64,000 bases of DNA from Batkoa obscura (lineage: Eukaryota; Entomophthoromycota; Entomophthoromycetes; Entomophthorales; Batkoaceae), in the NCBI GenBank assembly GCA_030770535.1, contig JASVEC010000013.1, forward strand, positions 1,054,001 through 1,118,000. Direction: 5' to 3'. Position numbers and translations under genes: made by a program. The notes beneath the pieces are model-generated. The model ran no database searches. It was given only the letters and a program-made list of their open reading frames with translations, and was not told the DNA's origin. Of the stretch, positions 1 to 13,800 are shown piece after piece (position 1 is the stretch's first letter; each line of letters starts with the position of its first letter).

Positions 1-892
1 TTCTTTCAGCTAGTATTCCAGATATGTTTTTCATTAAATTTGAAGTCAAAGATCCCTTACCATTTGCTATTGAGAATCAAAGTAAACGTAACAATAAAAT
101 AGATTACAAGACTGTAAGCGAGTTACCATGTGTATATATCAAAGATTATATTGAAGTGAAAGTAAAGATAACAGCTCATATACAAGAAGTCAAATAAGCT
201 TACAAATCAATTAAAGATTATTCAAAACTACCTATCGATGCTTTACTTTTACCTCAGAATGAATTTACAAATTGTTTGGATATGTTAAAAAATTTAATTT
301 AGGATCAAAAGTTGATAAAAGATGAAAGTTATTATACTAGAAAAGAATTAGATGGAAGAACTAATAATTATGAGCTTAATTTTAAACGATATCTTAAAGT
401 ATTGATCCAAAATGTTACTATTATCCTATATTATCCATGTATTATCATTTATCCACAACCTATTCACTTTAAAAAGTCAAAATTAAAGCTACCATTTTAT
501 TATTCTAATCAGATTATTACCTATTATTTAAATATTGGCTTAGATAAAAAATTAAAATCAAAAAAGTTACTAGAATACGACAATTTGATTCTAAACTTCC
601 ATTTCAATCCAATATTAGTATCCCTTTTTATTATCAAATGTGTTATCCTTTTTTCGCACTTACTAATTTATTACATCATACTTCCAATTTATGCAAGGAG
701 GATAGCCTGTTATTTAATGAATCCAAAATTAAATGTGTATCATTATTTCAAGAGCTTTATAGCGTATTGAAATTCAATGACAAACGACATGCTAAAGATC
801 CCAACAATGCTTTAAATCAAATCAAATACTCTATTCATCGATCTCAGTTCCCTTCAGATTTAATAGAAGAGATAGCTATATATTTAAATTAA
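1..892 (+). pseudogene. MHR-family (zinc-cluster-type regulator) pseudogene, 5' cut by window edge
   Basis: This is the 3' half of a paralogue of the intact gene at 2182-3931. Frame 3 from the window start gives IPDMFFIKFEVKDPL, matching IPNMPIIKFEVKDIL of the intact copy, and the match continues to the end of the gene. It is broken: in-frame stops at 195-197 and 300-302, and a shift of frame near 630, after which the match resumes as NLLHHTSNLCKED and runs to the stop at 890-892. Because the same positions are sense codons in the intact paralogues, these are true breaks and not an alternative code. It heads a same-strand row of four family members between 1 and 10.3 kb. No regulatory function is likely for this copy. 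Confidence 0.85.
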
Positions 893-2181
893 TTTTACTA
901 GTTTTATTACAACAAATTTGAATCTAATATTAATTTTTATCTTTTTATTTATTTATTTATTATTATCTACTAAAATGATATATATTTATTTATATAATTT
1001 TATATTGAACTATATAAAACAACGCCTGTTTTACTACATTATATTTCATTAAATATTAGCTATTTTTGTAATGAGTTTTGAAGAAAAGAATGATTTTATA
1101 AAAAGAGAGTAGCAATAGTAAAAAGAAAATGTAATGAGGTAACAGACATCCGGTTTTTTTGAATAGACAAGGTCTAAAACTTATACTATTAATATTAATA
1201 ATTTATCCATTTTTAAACAACTTAAACTTTTAAAAAAATACAAATAGATTAATATAAAAAATGAATAAAAGAAGAGATATTATATCAATCTTGGGGTTAG
1301 TTTTAAAAAGAACTGATTATTTACTTTGTTCTAATGCAGCTCTATATCACTTTGAAACATTCAAATTTACCAACATCCCAAAGGTATATATTATTTTTAT
1401 AGAAAGTAAAATAAGCTTTAGTATTGTACTCCCAAAAACGTTAGAGCATACTTCAATCTAACTAAGTCGGACTATCTTTTAAACAGAGGCGTTGTACATA
1501 GTGATTTTCTTCAATGACATTTAGAAAAAATGCGAGCTTTTCGATTCTCTTTGACATCTACTTGAAGATTTTAATTTTTACCACATGCATTTACGAAAAA
1601 AGCAAATTAACTAAAATGTAATAAAACTTAAGCAAATAAAAATGATAAATGTAATAAAAGGTTTTTAGAAAATATTATATTTAATCTTTTTATGTTTTCA
1701 TTGTTTTGATACTTGAAAACAAGTTGCAAAAGATCATTACTAGTCTTTTTCATGAAGCTTGGACTCTGATGGACAAATATTTCACTAAAGTCAAAAAAGT
1801 TATCCGATAAGGTAATTATTTAACAAAGTATATTATTATTTAAGCAGCGAAGAGCTCAATCAAGGCTTTTATGTCTTTATTAAACCAGTAAGTCCTTTAC
1901 TATATTAATATTAATCTCCTTTCTAAATTAGAATTTAACAAAAATGCCCTTTTTTGGCTCAGTGATTTGGTCACTTTAATTTGCATAAAAACGGAAAAAT
2001 TGTTAACGAATACTGAAACAAAAGAATGCATTTTAGCATTTTCTACTTTTTTATGCTTAGTTACACTGAAGTTTTGTTATCATTAAAATGCATTTCTGCA
2101 CCTTATTTTCCATGTATACTCAAAATAAGTTACAATGTAATAGCACTATATAAAGCTAAAGGGAAAACAAGAAATCTAATT
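893..2181. other. intergenic, AT-rich, no gene supported
   Basis: No supported gene lies here. The 66-codon open frame at 1261-1461 (MNKRRDIISILGLVL...) has no recognisable domain; a weakly similar stretch (AIISMFPRTDFL) lies near 4510, so both may be decayed copies of one sequence. Short inverted matches (ACAACGCCTGTTTTA near 1018 and its imperfect complement near 1483-1497) could bound an old element but are weak. The open frame upstream of the next gene (2026-2181) is in frame with it but is not shared with its paralogues. Confidence 0.5.
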
Positions 2182-3931
2182 ATGAAGTTAAACTCAAAAA
2201 TGAGAATAAGGAGTAGAGTGGGTTTATTAAAATCGAAACTAGATGATATTGATTGTACATTAAATAAGATACTTCAACAATTAGATACTTATTCGAATTT
2301 AGAACTTAAACAAAGAATAAATAGTAATTAATTTATTACCTTCATAATGTTTAATTTAATTTAATTTAATTTAATTTTTAGACTATTTAAAATGGCTTGA
2401 AAAGGAATTCACAATAATATATCGAGAGAAGAGATATAGTAATAGGGAAATCCAAAAAAAGATTACCCAACTTGAGATTATATTACAGAGAAATCATAAT
2501 CTTGATGCTTTTTCAAAGATTTCAATGACTAAGATAGCATTGGGAAATAGTAATATAATGGAAATATATCAATCTTATGGTCAATTTTTAGAACAGGGTT
2601 CTATTTTTTTCTTGGATGTTGTAGATCCATATAATTTATGGTTTAATGAGCTCGCTTTAAGGGAAATATTAATAAACAAAGAGCCCAACATATTATCTTA
2701 TACCTTAATGGCACTGCTTGCTCGCTTTACTCTTTCACATAGGGGTATAGCTTATAAACAAATATATGGGAAATCTTTACAAGGAGTAAAGGCAACCCTA
2801 CATCAATGTTATTCGGACCCAAGCTACAATCATGTAGTAGCTTTAGGATTATTATGTTATATCAGTTTATCACATTATAATTTTAATCTTGCTAAACAAT
2901 ATCTTTTGGATGCTGTAAGAATGGCTCAATGCTTAGGTTACGATATTGATAGTTTTTCATTTCATATAATAAATGTTAATTATACAAGATATGATGAATT
3001 AGTACGAGGTAGAAGAGTTTGGAAAGTTTTATATCTTTTCTATTTAGTTCTTTCCTCTCGAATTCCAAATATGCCAATTATTAAATTTGAAGTTAAGGAT
3101 ATCTTACAATTTTTTAAAAAAAATCAAAAAAATAATAATAATAGTAGAAAAATAAGTCACAAGGCCATCAGTGAGGTTTCATATTTATATATCAAAGACT
3201 TTATTGAAATATATATAAAGATATCAATTCACATGCAACAAATAAAAGAAACTTATAAATCAGTTAAAGATTATTCAAAGATACCCACTAATGCTTTGGT
3301 TTTACCTCAAAAAGAATTTATAAATTGCCTAACTATAATGTATAACTTAATTCAAGATCAAAACTTAATAAAAGATGAATGTGAATATAATAGACAAGAA
3401 TTAGTTGAAAAAATCAATGATTACGAGTTTAATTCTAGAAGATATCTTAAATTAATGATTCATTATACTAATATAGTACTTTATTACCCATCAGTTATGA
3501 TTTATCCACAACCTGTTTTATTTGGGAGAAGAGAACTAAAATTACTATTTCATCATGCTAATCAGGTAATTATTTATTGCTTAAACATTAGCTTAGATAA
3601 CAAGATGAGTTACAAGGATTCCATTAAAATGCATAAATTTCAAGCTAACATTCATATACCTTTTTACTATAAGCTTTGTTTTTGTTTTTTTGTGTTTGTT
3701 AATCTGCTACATCATGCTTCAAGTTTGTGTAAGGAGGATATGTGGATGATTGATGAATCAAAAATAAAATGTATATTATTAGTTAACGAACTTATTACGG
3801 TATCGAAATCTAGAGATAAAAGATATGTAAATGATGCTACTAATGCATTAAATCAGATTAGATGTTGTATTCATCGATTTCAGTTGTCTAAAGAGTTTAT
3901 AGATGAGATAATAGTATATCTTAATCAATAA
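2182..3931 (+). CDS. MHR-domain protein lacking a Zn2Cys6 cluster (fungal transcription-factor family), intact
   Basis: Exons 2182-2323 and 2382-3931; the 58-base phase-1 intron starts GTAATT and ends TTTTTAG. Joined, they encode about 563 residues. Residues about 1-47 (MKLNSKMRIRSRVGLLKSKL) resemble the basic linker plus coiled coil that follows the Zn2Cys6 cluster in Gal4-type regulators, but no CX2CX6C cluster precedes it. The MHR-like region follows: ALLARFTLSHRG, a YNFNLAKQYLLDAVRMAQCLGY helix pair and RGRRVWKVLYLFYLVLSSR near residue 260, the usual rRrlWw-type signature. The ATG at 2182 is preferred over 2026 because MKLNSK aligns with MKLKSK in the pseudogene at 5042. Family knowledge suggests a nuclear regulator. 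Without a DNA-binding domain it may act by dimerising with others; that is inference. Confidence 0.8.
2324..2381 (+). other. intron of MHR gene with (TTTAA)n tract
   Basis: The intron carries a pentamer tract (TTTAA repeated about five times, near 2350-2375) directly before the TTTTTAG acceptor. The same intron position occurs in the paralogues at 8733-8797 and 15970-16026. Confidence 0.75.
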
Positions 3932-4024
3932 TTTTGAGAATTTTAAATAAATCAACTTTTTTCTTGACTATGTTTATATTTTCATTATACATTTAAAATT
4001 TATTAATATCTTTTTAAAAAGTAG

Positions 4025-4130
4025 ATATGGGGATGTATTTTTATGTTTAAGAATTCACTAACAATCTTTCCACTCAAACAACGCTTAAAAGATGGAAAAA
4101 GTAATGAAACCAAAAAAAACATACTCATAT
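4025..4130 (-). mobile_element. MITE-like element copy 1
   Basis: Starts ATATGGGGATGTA and ends with ATAT after an altered CTC end. Flanking direct repeat ATAT. Interior holds the family core CACTCAAA...GCTTAAAAGATGGAAAAA. Confidence 0.85.
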
Positions 4131-4920
4131 GGGGGTTGAAAATTCTATAATTTACAAAATAAAATATTTAAGAATGAGTTGATAAAGCAATTAAGCAATA
4201 CTAATTGTAATAGATTAAATAATAGATAACTCAATCTACTTATTAATATCTTTAATATAGTTCTTGGACTTTATAAATTAAAAAACATTAATCTAATTAG
4301 TTAATTCCAGTTTTTGATACACTTAAAAGTGTTAGAACTAAATCGCTTTCATTAAGTTTAATGATAATTCTAAAATGTAGTTACATATTGTTCTAAACTT
4401 TATTGAGTTTATCTTTGTTTTGGGGTATTTCGAAGGTTTATATAACATAGCTATATAATTTGAGTTCGTATTGATTTATAGTCACTATAAACCAATAAGA
4501 GATATGAGAGCAATAATATCGATGTTCCCTAGAACCGACTTTCTAGATACTAACGATTATAATGATTATATAATTTTAGTTTAAAAGGTTAAATGCTAAA
4601 TCAAAACTATTTTCAACTATTTTTAAATAATTATTAGGATAGTTACATTTCAGATGTAACAAAGCTCTATAAGATTATAGGGATATACTTTTTCAATTCA
4701 TTATTTGTCCACTTTGTGTGGCATAAATTCTAAAAAATTAACAATTATATAATGAAACAGAAAAATACAATTTGGGATTTTTATCCTTTTTATACTTGAA
4801 GTTATTGAGATTTATTTTCATTAATATGTATTTTCAAACCTTTGTTTATTATGTTATTTTCAAACCAATTTTAATGTAACTACAAAAGATATAAAGTTAA
4901 AAGGAAAGGAAAAAAGTTAA

Positions 4921-5025
4921 ATATGGGGGTGTTTTTTGGCTTCACTATTTTTTCCATCTTTTAAGCGCTATTTGAATAGAAAAATTGTTAGTAAGATTCT
5001 TAAACATAAAAATACATCCCCATAT
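4921..5025 (+). mobile_element. MITE-like element copy 2
   Basis: ATAT-GGGGGTGTTTT at the left and TACATCCCC-ATAT at the right, with the full internal core. It ends 17 bases before the first codon of the pseudogene that follows. Confidence 0.9.
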
Positions 5026-5041
5026 GGAGTTAAAGTTAAAT

Positions 5042-7279
5042 ATGAAGTTGAAATCAAAAATATGAATAATGAGTAAAGTAGATTTAGTAAAATTGAAGCC
5101 AGATGATATTGACGATATTAATTATACATTAAATAAGATATTTTAACAATTAGATTCTCATTCAAATTTAGAATTTAAACAAAAAGTAAATAGTGATTAT
5201 TTTGTTATTCTATTATTTTATTAATGTTTAATTGATTTTTAATATTTAAAATGGTCTGTAAAAGAGTTTAAAATAATACATCAAGAGAAGAAGTATAACA
5301 ATAATGGAATCTAAAGAAGAGTTACTCAGCCTGAGACTGTATTACAGAGGAACTATGACTTTGATACTGTTTTATTACTCTTAATGACCAATATAGCATT
5401 GAGAATAGTAATATGATGAGAATGAATCAGCCCTATGGTCAATTTTTAGAACAAGGTTACATACTTTTCTTTAGTCTTTGACCTCTGTAAATCATGATTA
5501 AATGGATCTGAATTAAGGACAATTTTAACGAATAAAAAACACAATATATTATCTTATACATCAATTACTCTTCTTGCTCATTTCACTCTTCCACATAATA
5601 GTATAGCTTATAAACAAATTTATAGAAATACTTTGTAAGCAATAAAAGCAGTTTTACCTCAATCTTACTCCGATCTGTGCTATAACTATGTGGTAACTTT
5701 AGGCTTATCATCTTATTGTCTTACTGTGAAATATTGCTTCATTTAGCTCTCGGATTGATTATAACACAACAATCACTCAAGTTGTTGTGTTCTCAAGTTC
5801 AAACACAATCAAACCAGAGTCCCTTATTTTGATTTGCTGCGAGAATTTCCAACTTCATATTGCAAGGAATAACATCCTCTCGTTTTAATATCCATATTTA
5901 TTGGAGTATAAAAGAGATTCTTCAACATGATAACTCGAGGCTTTTTAACTGAATTACTCCCTGATATCGTACCATTAATAAAGCCACTAAGTCTTTCTGA
6001 CAATATCTTACGTAGATTTTACAGTAGTATTGTCTATTCTATTTGTTTTACATAGTTCGTAACTTATTACGTATTATTTCTACTCATTTAAGTCTATATT
6101 AGTTATATAAACTAAGACCTTTCGACTCAAGGCAAGTTAATCAAGCAAGAACTGTTTTTAACTCCTACCACTGAGTACCAACTTTCACACTTACATTAGT
6201 TTATCCCACTTCAATTACAATCTTGCTAAACGCTATTCTTTGGATACTGTAAGTATGGCTCAATATTTAGGATATGATACTAACAATGCTTCTTTTGATA
6301 ACATAGATATCCCGTATACTAGATGTGATAAATTATCTCGATGCAAAAAGGTTTGGAAAACCCTTTACATTGTACATATTTCTCTCATCTTGTGTTCTAG
6401 ATATGCCTTTTATTAAATTTGAAATCAAGGATCCTTTATAAATTTTAATAGAAAGCCAAAACAAACACAATATTAACAAGAAAACAATCTAGAGGTTAAT
6501 AAGCAACTACCCACATTCGAATACTAAAACTTTTACCAATATAAGTATAAAAATTGAAAGACATGTGGAAAAATTAATAGGAACTTACGAAGCATATAGC
6601 GACTATCTTAAGGTGTAAATCAATGATTTAATTTTACTTCAAAGCAAAGTTAACAGTTGTTTAACTACTTTAATAAATATAATCAAAAATCGAAAGTTGA
6701 CAAGAGATGAATGTGATTACAGTAAGAAAGAATTAAAAGAGAAAGTAGACGATCATGAGTCCATTTTTAAAAGGTACCTTAAAGTAGCAATTCAACATTG
6801 TATTATAATCCTATATTATCTGTCAGCTATGATTTACCTACAGCCTGTTCAATTTACTGAGCCAATATTAAGGTTGCTGTTTTATTACGCTGACCAAGTT
6901 ATTACTTACTGTTTAAATATTAACTTAGATAATGAGCTAGGTTCTGAGGTTTCCTTTAGATTGAAAAATATCGGTCCTGGTTATAATTCCTAAATTAATT
7001 CAATTTGCCTTTTTATTATTAAGTGTGCTATTCCTTTTTTGTCCTTGCTAATTTATTATATCAAGTATCAGTTTTACAATTAGGACATATATCGATGACT
7101 AATGAATCAAAAACAAAGTGTTTATTATTACTCAAAGAGCTTGATAAAGTATATAAATTTAACAATAAAAAATTGTGTTAACGATACTACTAATGCTTTA
7201 AACCAGGTCAAACGTTATGTTCATCGATTTCAATTACCATCAGGTTTGATAGAAGAGATAATAATATAACTTAATTAGT
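5042..7279 (+). pseudogene. MHR-family pseudogene interrupted by a solo LTR
   Basis: A complete but dead paralogue. Exon 1 (from ATG 5042) reads MKLKSK then meets stops. The intron position is kept (donor after LEFKQKVNS), and exon 2 matches the intact gene through SYTSITLLAHFTLPHN and TLGLSS. At 5725 the gene is split by a solo LTR (5725-6189) flanked by CTTAC duplications; the match resumes at 6190 with the LVYPTSITILLNAIL counterpart in broken frames. The largest surviving open stretch is 6697-6993, with DHESIFKRYLKVAIQ and ILYYLSAMIYLQPV. It ends near 7279 with the family's IHRFQLPSGLIEEII tail. Many stops and frame changes indicate an old loss. Confidence 0.85.
5725..6189 (+). repeat. 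Solo LTR of the Ty3/gypsy family (same as 58826-59293)
   Basis: Begins TGTGAAATATTG and ends ACTTTCACA, and is similar along its whole length to the 5' LTR of the element at 58826. It is flanked by the 5-base duplication CTTAC (5720-5724 and 6190-6194), the classic integrase footprint. No internal region is present, so this is a recombination remnant. It lies inside a host pseudogene. Confidence 0.93.
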
Positions 7280-8542
7280 TGTATCGATATTATTAAATAG
7301 ATTTAAGATGGATACAATTAAGCAGTCTCTATCTTCAAAAAAACAATCAAAGCTATATTGTAGCACTTTTTTTGTAAACATACCAAGCTTAATAAAAGCA
7401 AGGCAGTAATTTATTTTGGTAAAATTTCATATTAAAAAAGTTTAAAGTGTAACTAAATCTATAAGTACCAGGAGGGGAAAAAAGGTAATATAGCCAACTT
7501 AAGGCAGTTTTAGAACTAAAGATAATAGTAAAAGCATGTTTTGATTCCCGAAAGGCTAAAGCTTTCCATTAAAGGACTAAAGTAAACACAGGGGATGGGA
7601 AGTCTATTATCATAAAGTTGATATTATAAAAGATTCTATGAAGAATCCAGATTGAAGGGGCAGTTAATAAGGAAAAGAAGAATTTGGAGACTTCAGATAA
7701 TAAATTAGGAATAAAGCTAAAAAATAAGTTCCAATTACCAGGGCTCGAGAAGGCTAATTTAAAGTATGGGTTGGAAGTAAACTAATAAGATTTATTATAT
7801 TTGCAATCCAAAGATCTGTGAGAGGCAAAGTCATATCTACCCTGACAATCAAATAGGCAGGAATTACCAACAAAAGGTTTAGGGTGGCAAGCTTGAGCCA
7901 TTGCAGTGTACCCATTTGATTTGACATTTATATCAATAACTTTTATCTACAATTTAAATTTTAATACATAGATGTGGGTTCAGTTGCATAATGCAATATC
8001 AGGCAGTAGAAAACAATGTCTATTGAGAAAAAAAGCATCAAATAAACAAAGTTCCATAAATTTATTAATGGGAAAAGGAACTGAACTGTTAATTTGTGTA
8101 GAAATTACCAGTCAATACTAATTTTCATGTTTAAGTATGAGGCTTTTATTTATAAAAAATATGACTAAAGGTCTTAGGCCATTGAAGGTTTTAGGTGTAA
8201 CAAAAGGGGGGGTAAGCAGCTTTGTGTCATATTACAAAGTTTTTTGATATAAATCTTCCCGTTTTTTATTATCATCATTATATTAAACAAAGAAATAAAT
8301 GAATATTTAATTTTTTAGTTCATAACTAGAGGAATCAATACAATAAACTAATTTCAAAATGAAACCAAATTGATTATCAAAAAAAATTTGATTCAATTCC
8401 AAAAAAAATTATAAATTTCTCACAATCACAACCTCAATTTTAAATATTAAATACCCCGTCTCTATCAAAAAGAATTACTTAATTCAAAACCCTTTTCAGC
8501 TTTATTCATTCTGATTTTTTTAAATTCTTTTTTCTCTTTTAA
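7280..8542. other. intergenic, slightly less AT-rich, no gene recognised
   Basis: Between about 7440 and 7930 the sequence is richer in G than its surroundings and purine-rich on this strand (GGAGGGGAAAAAAGG, GGGGATGGGAAG), with many stops in all frames. It may be the remains of a gene or element, but I recognise nothing in it. Confidence 0.4.
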
Positions 8543-10290
8543 ATGATAAAACTTCAATTTAAACCAAATCCTTATAACAAAGATGATCTAATCAAAGAAT
8601 TAATACCATATCAAAAAAAACGAAGTCGAAGTCGAGTAGATATATTAAATAAAAAAATAATGGAATTAGAAGCTATAATTGAAAGTAATTTTAAAGATTT
8701 GAAAAGAATGAGTTGTAATAAAGTATTAATTGGTAAGTTTAATATAATTAAATAAATAAGATATATTAAAATCAATTTTATTTTTTATTAATAATAGATT
8801 ACATCTCTTGGTTAAAACTAGAATTATCTGACCTTCATTCAATTGAAGATAATAAACTTCAATTATTAACTCAAAAATCTCAATTTTATACAAATCTTTT
8901 TTCCGCTTATTTAACTAATTCAAATAGCCCTAGTTTAACTTATTATGAAAACACTTGTTCTAGTAATTACGGTAAATTTCTTCAAAATGGTAGTCAATTC
9001 TTCTTTACACTCATTGATCCCTATGAATTATGGTTTCAACCTAATGATAATCCTTTATTTCTTACTACTCAACAGTCCAATCTCTTATCCTATGTTTACT
9101 TAGCTGTAATAGCTCGCTTTACTCTTACTCATGGTACTAGTGCTCATACTCAAATCTATGGTCAAAGTTTAAAACAAATAAGAATATTATTATCTAAAGC
9201 TTATGATACTCCAAGTTATGATACAATAGTTAGTTTAAATTTATTATCTTTTTTAAGTTTAAGTCATTATAATTTCATTTTAGCAAAGAGATATTTATTA
9301 TCAAGTATTCGAATGGCACAATGTTTAAAATTTGATATGAGTGAACAAGAATTTGGGGAATTGAGTGAATCGGAGATTCATTATGAAGAAATTAAAAGAG
9401 GTAGAAGATTATGGATCACTTTATATTTAAGTTATTTAATTGTATCTTCAACTGTTAAAGAAATGCCAACTATTAAATTTAATACTAATGATCCATATCA
9501 ATTTTTTAAAATAAATCAAAAAATTCAAAAGGATGATGAAAAGGGTGAATTATGTATTAAAGAATTAAATGAAATTCATATTAAATTACAAGCTAAGATT
9601 GAAAAAGTAAAACAAAATAATCAATTTAATGAAAGTGATAAAATTGATAATCAAGAATTAAGATTGAGTAATAAAGAATTAGAATATTGTTTATTAAAAT
9701 TAAATAAGTTGAAAAGAAAGTATAAAATTCAAGAGAATAACAAAGAAGAAGAAGAAGAAGAGAATATTGAATTTAATATTTATATGAATATATCAATTGA
9801 ATTAACTACTATTACATTATATTATCCAAGCTTATTAATCATCCCACAACCTGTTTTATTTTCAATAAAAGAATTTGAATTATTATATGAATTATCAAAT
9901 CAAGCAGTTTATTATTTTTTAAATCGAAAGCAATATAATAAAACTAAACAACAGTTTGTAACTCAAAATGATAAAAAAGAAAGTAATAAACAATTAAATT
10001 TAAAATATCAAATTCATTTCCATTTACCTTATTATCATCAACTAATTTATTCTTTCTTTGTATTTATTAATATTCTTCATTTTGATAAATTGAATGTTAA
10101 TATTAATATTAATAAATTAATTGTTCAACATAGTAAATTACAAGCAATAGTAGTATACAACGAGTTAATTAAGATTACAAAAAATGAAAGTAAAAATGAA
10201 AAAATAGACGCTGAAAAAGGATTAGAAAGGATTAAAAAATACTTGGATTTGTTTTGTTTAGATAATAAATTTAAACAGAAGTTTTATTAA
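8543..10290 (+). CDS. MHR-domain protein lacking a Zn2Cys6 cluster, intact paralogue
   Basis: Exons 8543-8732 and 8798-10290 with a 65-base phase-1 intron (GTAAGT...AATAG) at the same place as in the 2182 gene; together about 560 residues. The N-terminus contains KKRSRSRVDILNKKIMELEA, the linker/coiled-coil signature that normally sits just C-terminal to a zinc cluster, but no cysteine cluster precedes it. MHR features: LLSYVYLAVIARFTLTHG, LSHYNFILAKRYLLSSIRMA and RGRRLWITLYLSYLIVSS. The C-terminal half is rich in Lys, Glu and Asn, with a run of glutamates near codon 400. It differs clearly from the 2182 gene and probably belongs to an older branch with the gene at 14432-16198. The role as a regulator is inferred from the fold only. 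Confidence 0.8.
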
Positions 10291-10814
<524 letters not shown>

Positions 10815-13800
10815 ATGAAATTCTCTAATAATACCACTTTATTACGACCGCTAATTCAATCTAGTATTCGTCAATCGACTCTATTAACTTGTCATTCTAA
10901 ACCCAAATTAACTTCATTACTTACTACTACTTTATTAAAACCAACATGTTCTATCTCCTCCCACTGTTATTCCACTTTAAAAGAAGTTGAATTTGCACCT
11001 TCAAATACTTCCACTTTAAAGAAATATAATAAAGTAATGGTAATAGGCTCGGGTGGTTTATCTATTGGACAAGCAGGTGAATTTGATTATTCAGGTAATT
11101 ATTGTTTATTTATTTATTTATTTATATTTATTTATTTATATTTATTTATTTATTTATTTATTATTAATTAATAGAAATATATAAACTAATACTCTTTCTT
11201 TCTTTTTTTCATAGGTTCACAAGCCATTAAAGCATTAAAAGAAAGTAACGTATATACTATACTTATTAATCCAAATATAGCTACCATTCAAACTAGTGAA
11301 AATCTAGCTGATGAAGTTTATTTTACACCAATAACTTTAGAACATGTCAGTAAACTTATTGAATCTACAAAACCAGATGGCATATTATTAACTTTTGGTG
11401 GTCAAACTGCTTTAAATTGTGGTATTCAATTAGATCAAAGTGGAATATTAAATAAGTATAATGTTGAGGTATTAGGTACTCCAATAAATACTTTAATTTG
11501 TAGTGAAGATCGAGAATTATTTGTTAAAGCATTAAATGAAATTGATATACCAGTAGCACAATCTACTGCAGTAGAGACAGTTGAAGATGCTTTAAAAGCA
11601 GCCTCTGAAATAGGTTATCCAATTATTATACGATCAGCTTATGCACTAGGTGGTTTAGGATCTGGATTTGCTAATAATGAATCGGAATTAAAAACATTAG
11701 CTACTCAATCTTTAGCATTAAGCTCTCAAATATTAGTTGAAAAAAGTATGAAAGGATGGAAAGAAATTGAATATGAAGTTGTAAGAGATAAAGATGATAA
11801 TTGTATTACTATTTGTAATATGGAAAATTTTGATCCATTAGGTATACATACGGGAGATTCTATAGTAGTAGCACCCTCTCAAACACTTTCGGATGAAGAA
11901 TATCATATGTTACGTACAGCTGCTATTAAAATTGTTCGTCATGTTGGGGTCGTGGGTGAATGTAATGTACAATATGCACTTAATCCAGAATCATTAGAAT
12001 TTAAAGTCATTGAAATGAATGCACGATTATCTAGATCTTCAGCATTAGCTTCTAAAGCCACAGGTTATCCTTTAGCTTTTGTAGCAGCTAAATTAGCATT
12101 AGGATATACATTACCTAAGTTAAAAAATTCAGTAACAAAAGAAACAACCGCTTGTTTTGAACCTTCATTAGATTATATTGTTACTAAAATACCAAGATGG
12201 GATTTAAATAAATTTCAAGGAGTTAATAAACAAATTGGTAGTAGCATGAAATCAGTTGGAGAAGTGATGGCTATTGGTCGAAATTTTGAAGAAAGTTTAC
12301 AGAAAGCTATCAGAATGGTAGATCCAAGTTATCCTGGATTTCAACCTATTAATTTACCAGATGGTCAAAATAAACAGAAATTAGAAGAACAATTAAAGAA
12401 TCCAGATGATAAAAGAATCTTTTATTTAGCAATTGCAATGATGAACTATAATTATACAGTAAATGAATTACATGAGTTAACTAAAATCGATAAATGGTTT
12501 TTATATAAATTAAATAATATTTATAAACATTCAAAGTTATTAAATGAAACTTCATTCAATTCATTAACTCCTGAATTATTATTAAAATCGAAACAATTAG
12601 GCTTTTCTGATTTTCAATTAAGTCAAACTTTATTAGATAAACATCAATTATCAGAAGAGATTATTAGAAATAAAAGATTAAAATATAATTTATTACCAAA
12701 AGTAAAAAGAATTGACACTTTAGCTGGTGAATATCCAACAAATACAAATTATCTTTACACAACATATAATGCTGATGAAAGTGATATTATATTTGATAAG
12801 AATCCTCAAAATACAACTTTAGTTCTAGGATCTGGAGTTTATCGTATTGGGTCTTCAGTTGAATTTGATTGGAGTGCAGTGAGTTGTATTAATAGTTTAA
12901 AATCATTAAATCATTCAACTATTATGTTAAATTATAATCCAGAAACAGTTAGTACTGATTTTGATCAATGTGATAAATTATATTTTGAAGAATTAAGTTT
13001 AGAATCTGTTTTAAATATTTATTATTTAGAACATTGTAATGGAGTAGTTGTTTCTATGGGTGGTCAATTACCTCAAAATATTGCTTTAAAATTAAAACAA
13101 AATCAATGTAATGTATTAGGTACTGATCCAGAAGATATTGATTCTGCAGAGAATAGATGCAAATTTTCTAATTTATTAGATGAAATTGATATTGATCAAC
13201 CAAAATGGCAAGCCTTAACCACGGCTCATGAAGCTAAACAATTTGCTAATAAAGTTCATTATCCTGTATTAGTAAGACCAAGTTATGTACTCTCAGGAGC
13301 AGCTATGAATATTGCCTATAATTCTAAAGAATTAGATTATTATTTATCATTAGCAACAGCCGTTTCACCCGAATATCCAGTAGTTATTACAAAATTTGAA
13401 TTAAATTCGGAAGAAATTGATATTGATGGAGTAGCTCAAAATGGAGAGTTAATGTATCATGCTATCTCTAATCATATTGAACCAGCTGGTGTTCATTCTG
13501 GAGATGCTAGTTTAATTTTACCAAGTTATAATTTATCAAATGAATCTAAACAAAAATTAAAATTGATATGTCAAAAATTGAGTCATAAATTTCAAATTTC
13601 TGGTCCATTTAATTTACAAATTATACGTCAATTAGATGAAAATAATAACGAAAGTTTTAAAGTAATTGAATTAAATTTACGTGCATCTAGATCAGTACCT
13701 TTTGTTTCTAAAGTTTTAGGGGTGAATTTTATTGAAAAAGCAACTCAAGCTTTCTTTAATTTATTAAAGTCACTTACTCCAAAACAAGAATTAAGTTTAT

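Larger units (their letters stand above)
3932..5041. other. intergenic with two MITE copies in opposite orientation
   Basis: Between the intact gene and the next pseudogene there are only two copies of the short GGGG/CCCC element (listed separately) and AT-rich sequence. I see no coding signal. Confidence 0.6.

Noticed and set aside
312-770. A 152-codon open frame taken as a separate gene
   Set aside because: It is an internal piece of the MHR pseudogene at 1-892, between an in-frame stop and a frame change.
2026-2181. Upstream extension of the MHR gene as a degenerate zinc cluster
   Set aside because: It has only two spaced cysteines, no CX2C pattern, and the extension is not conserved in paralogues that start at MKLxSK.
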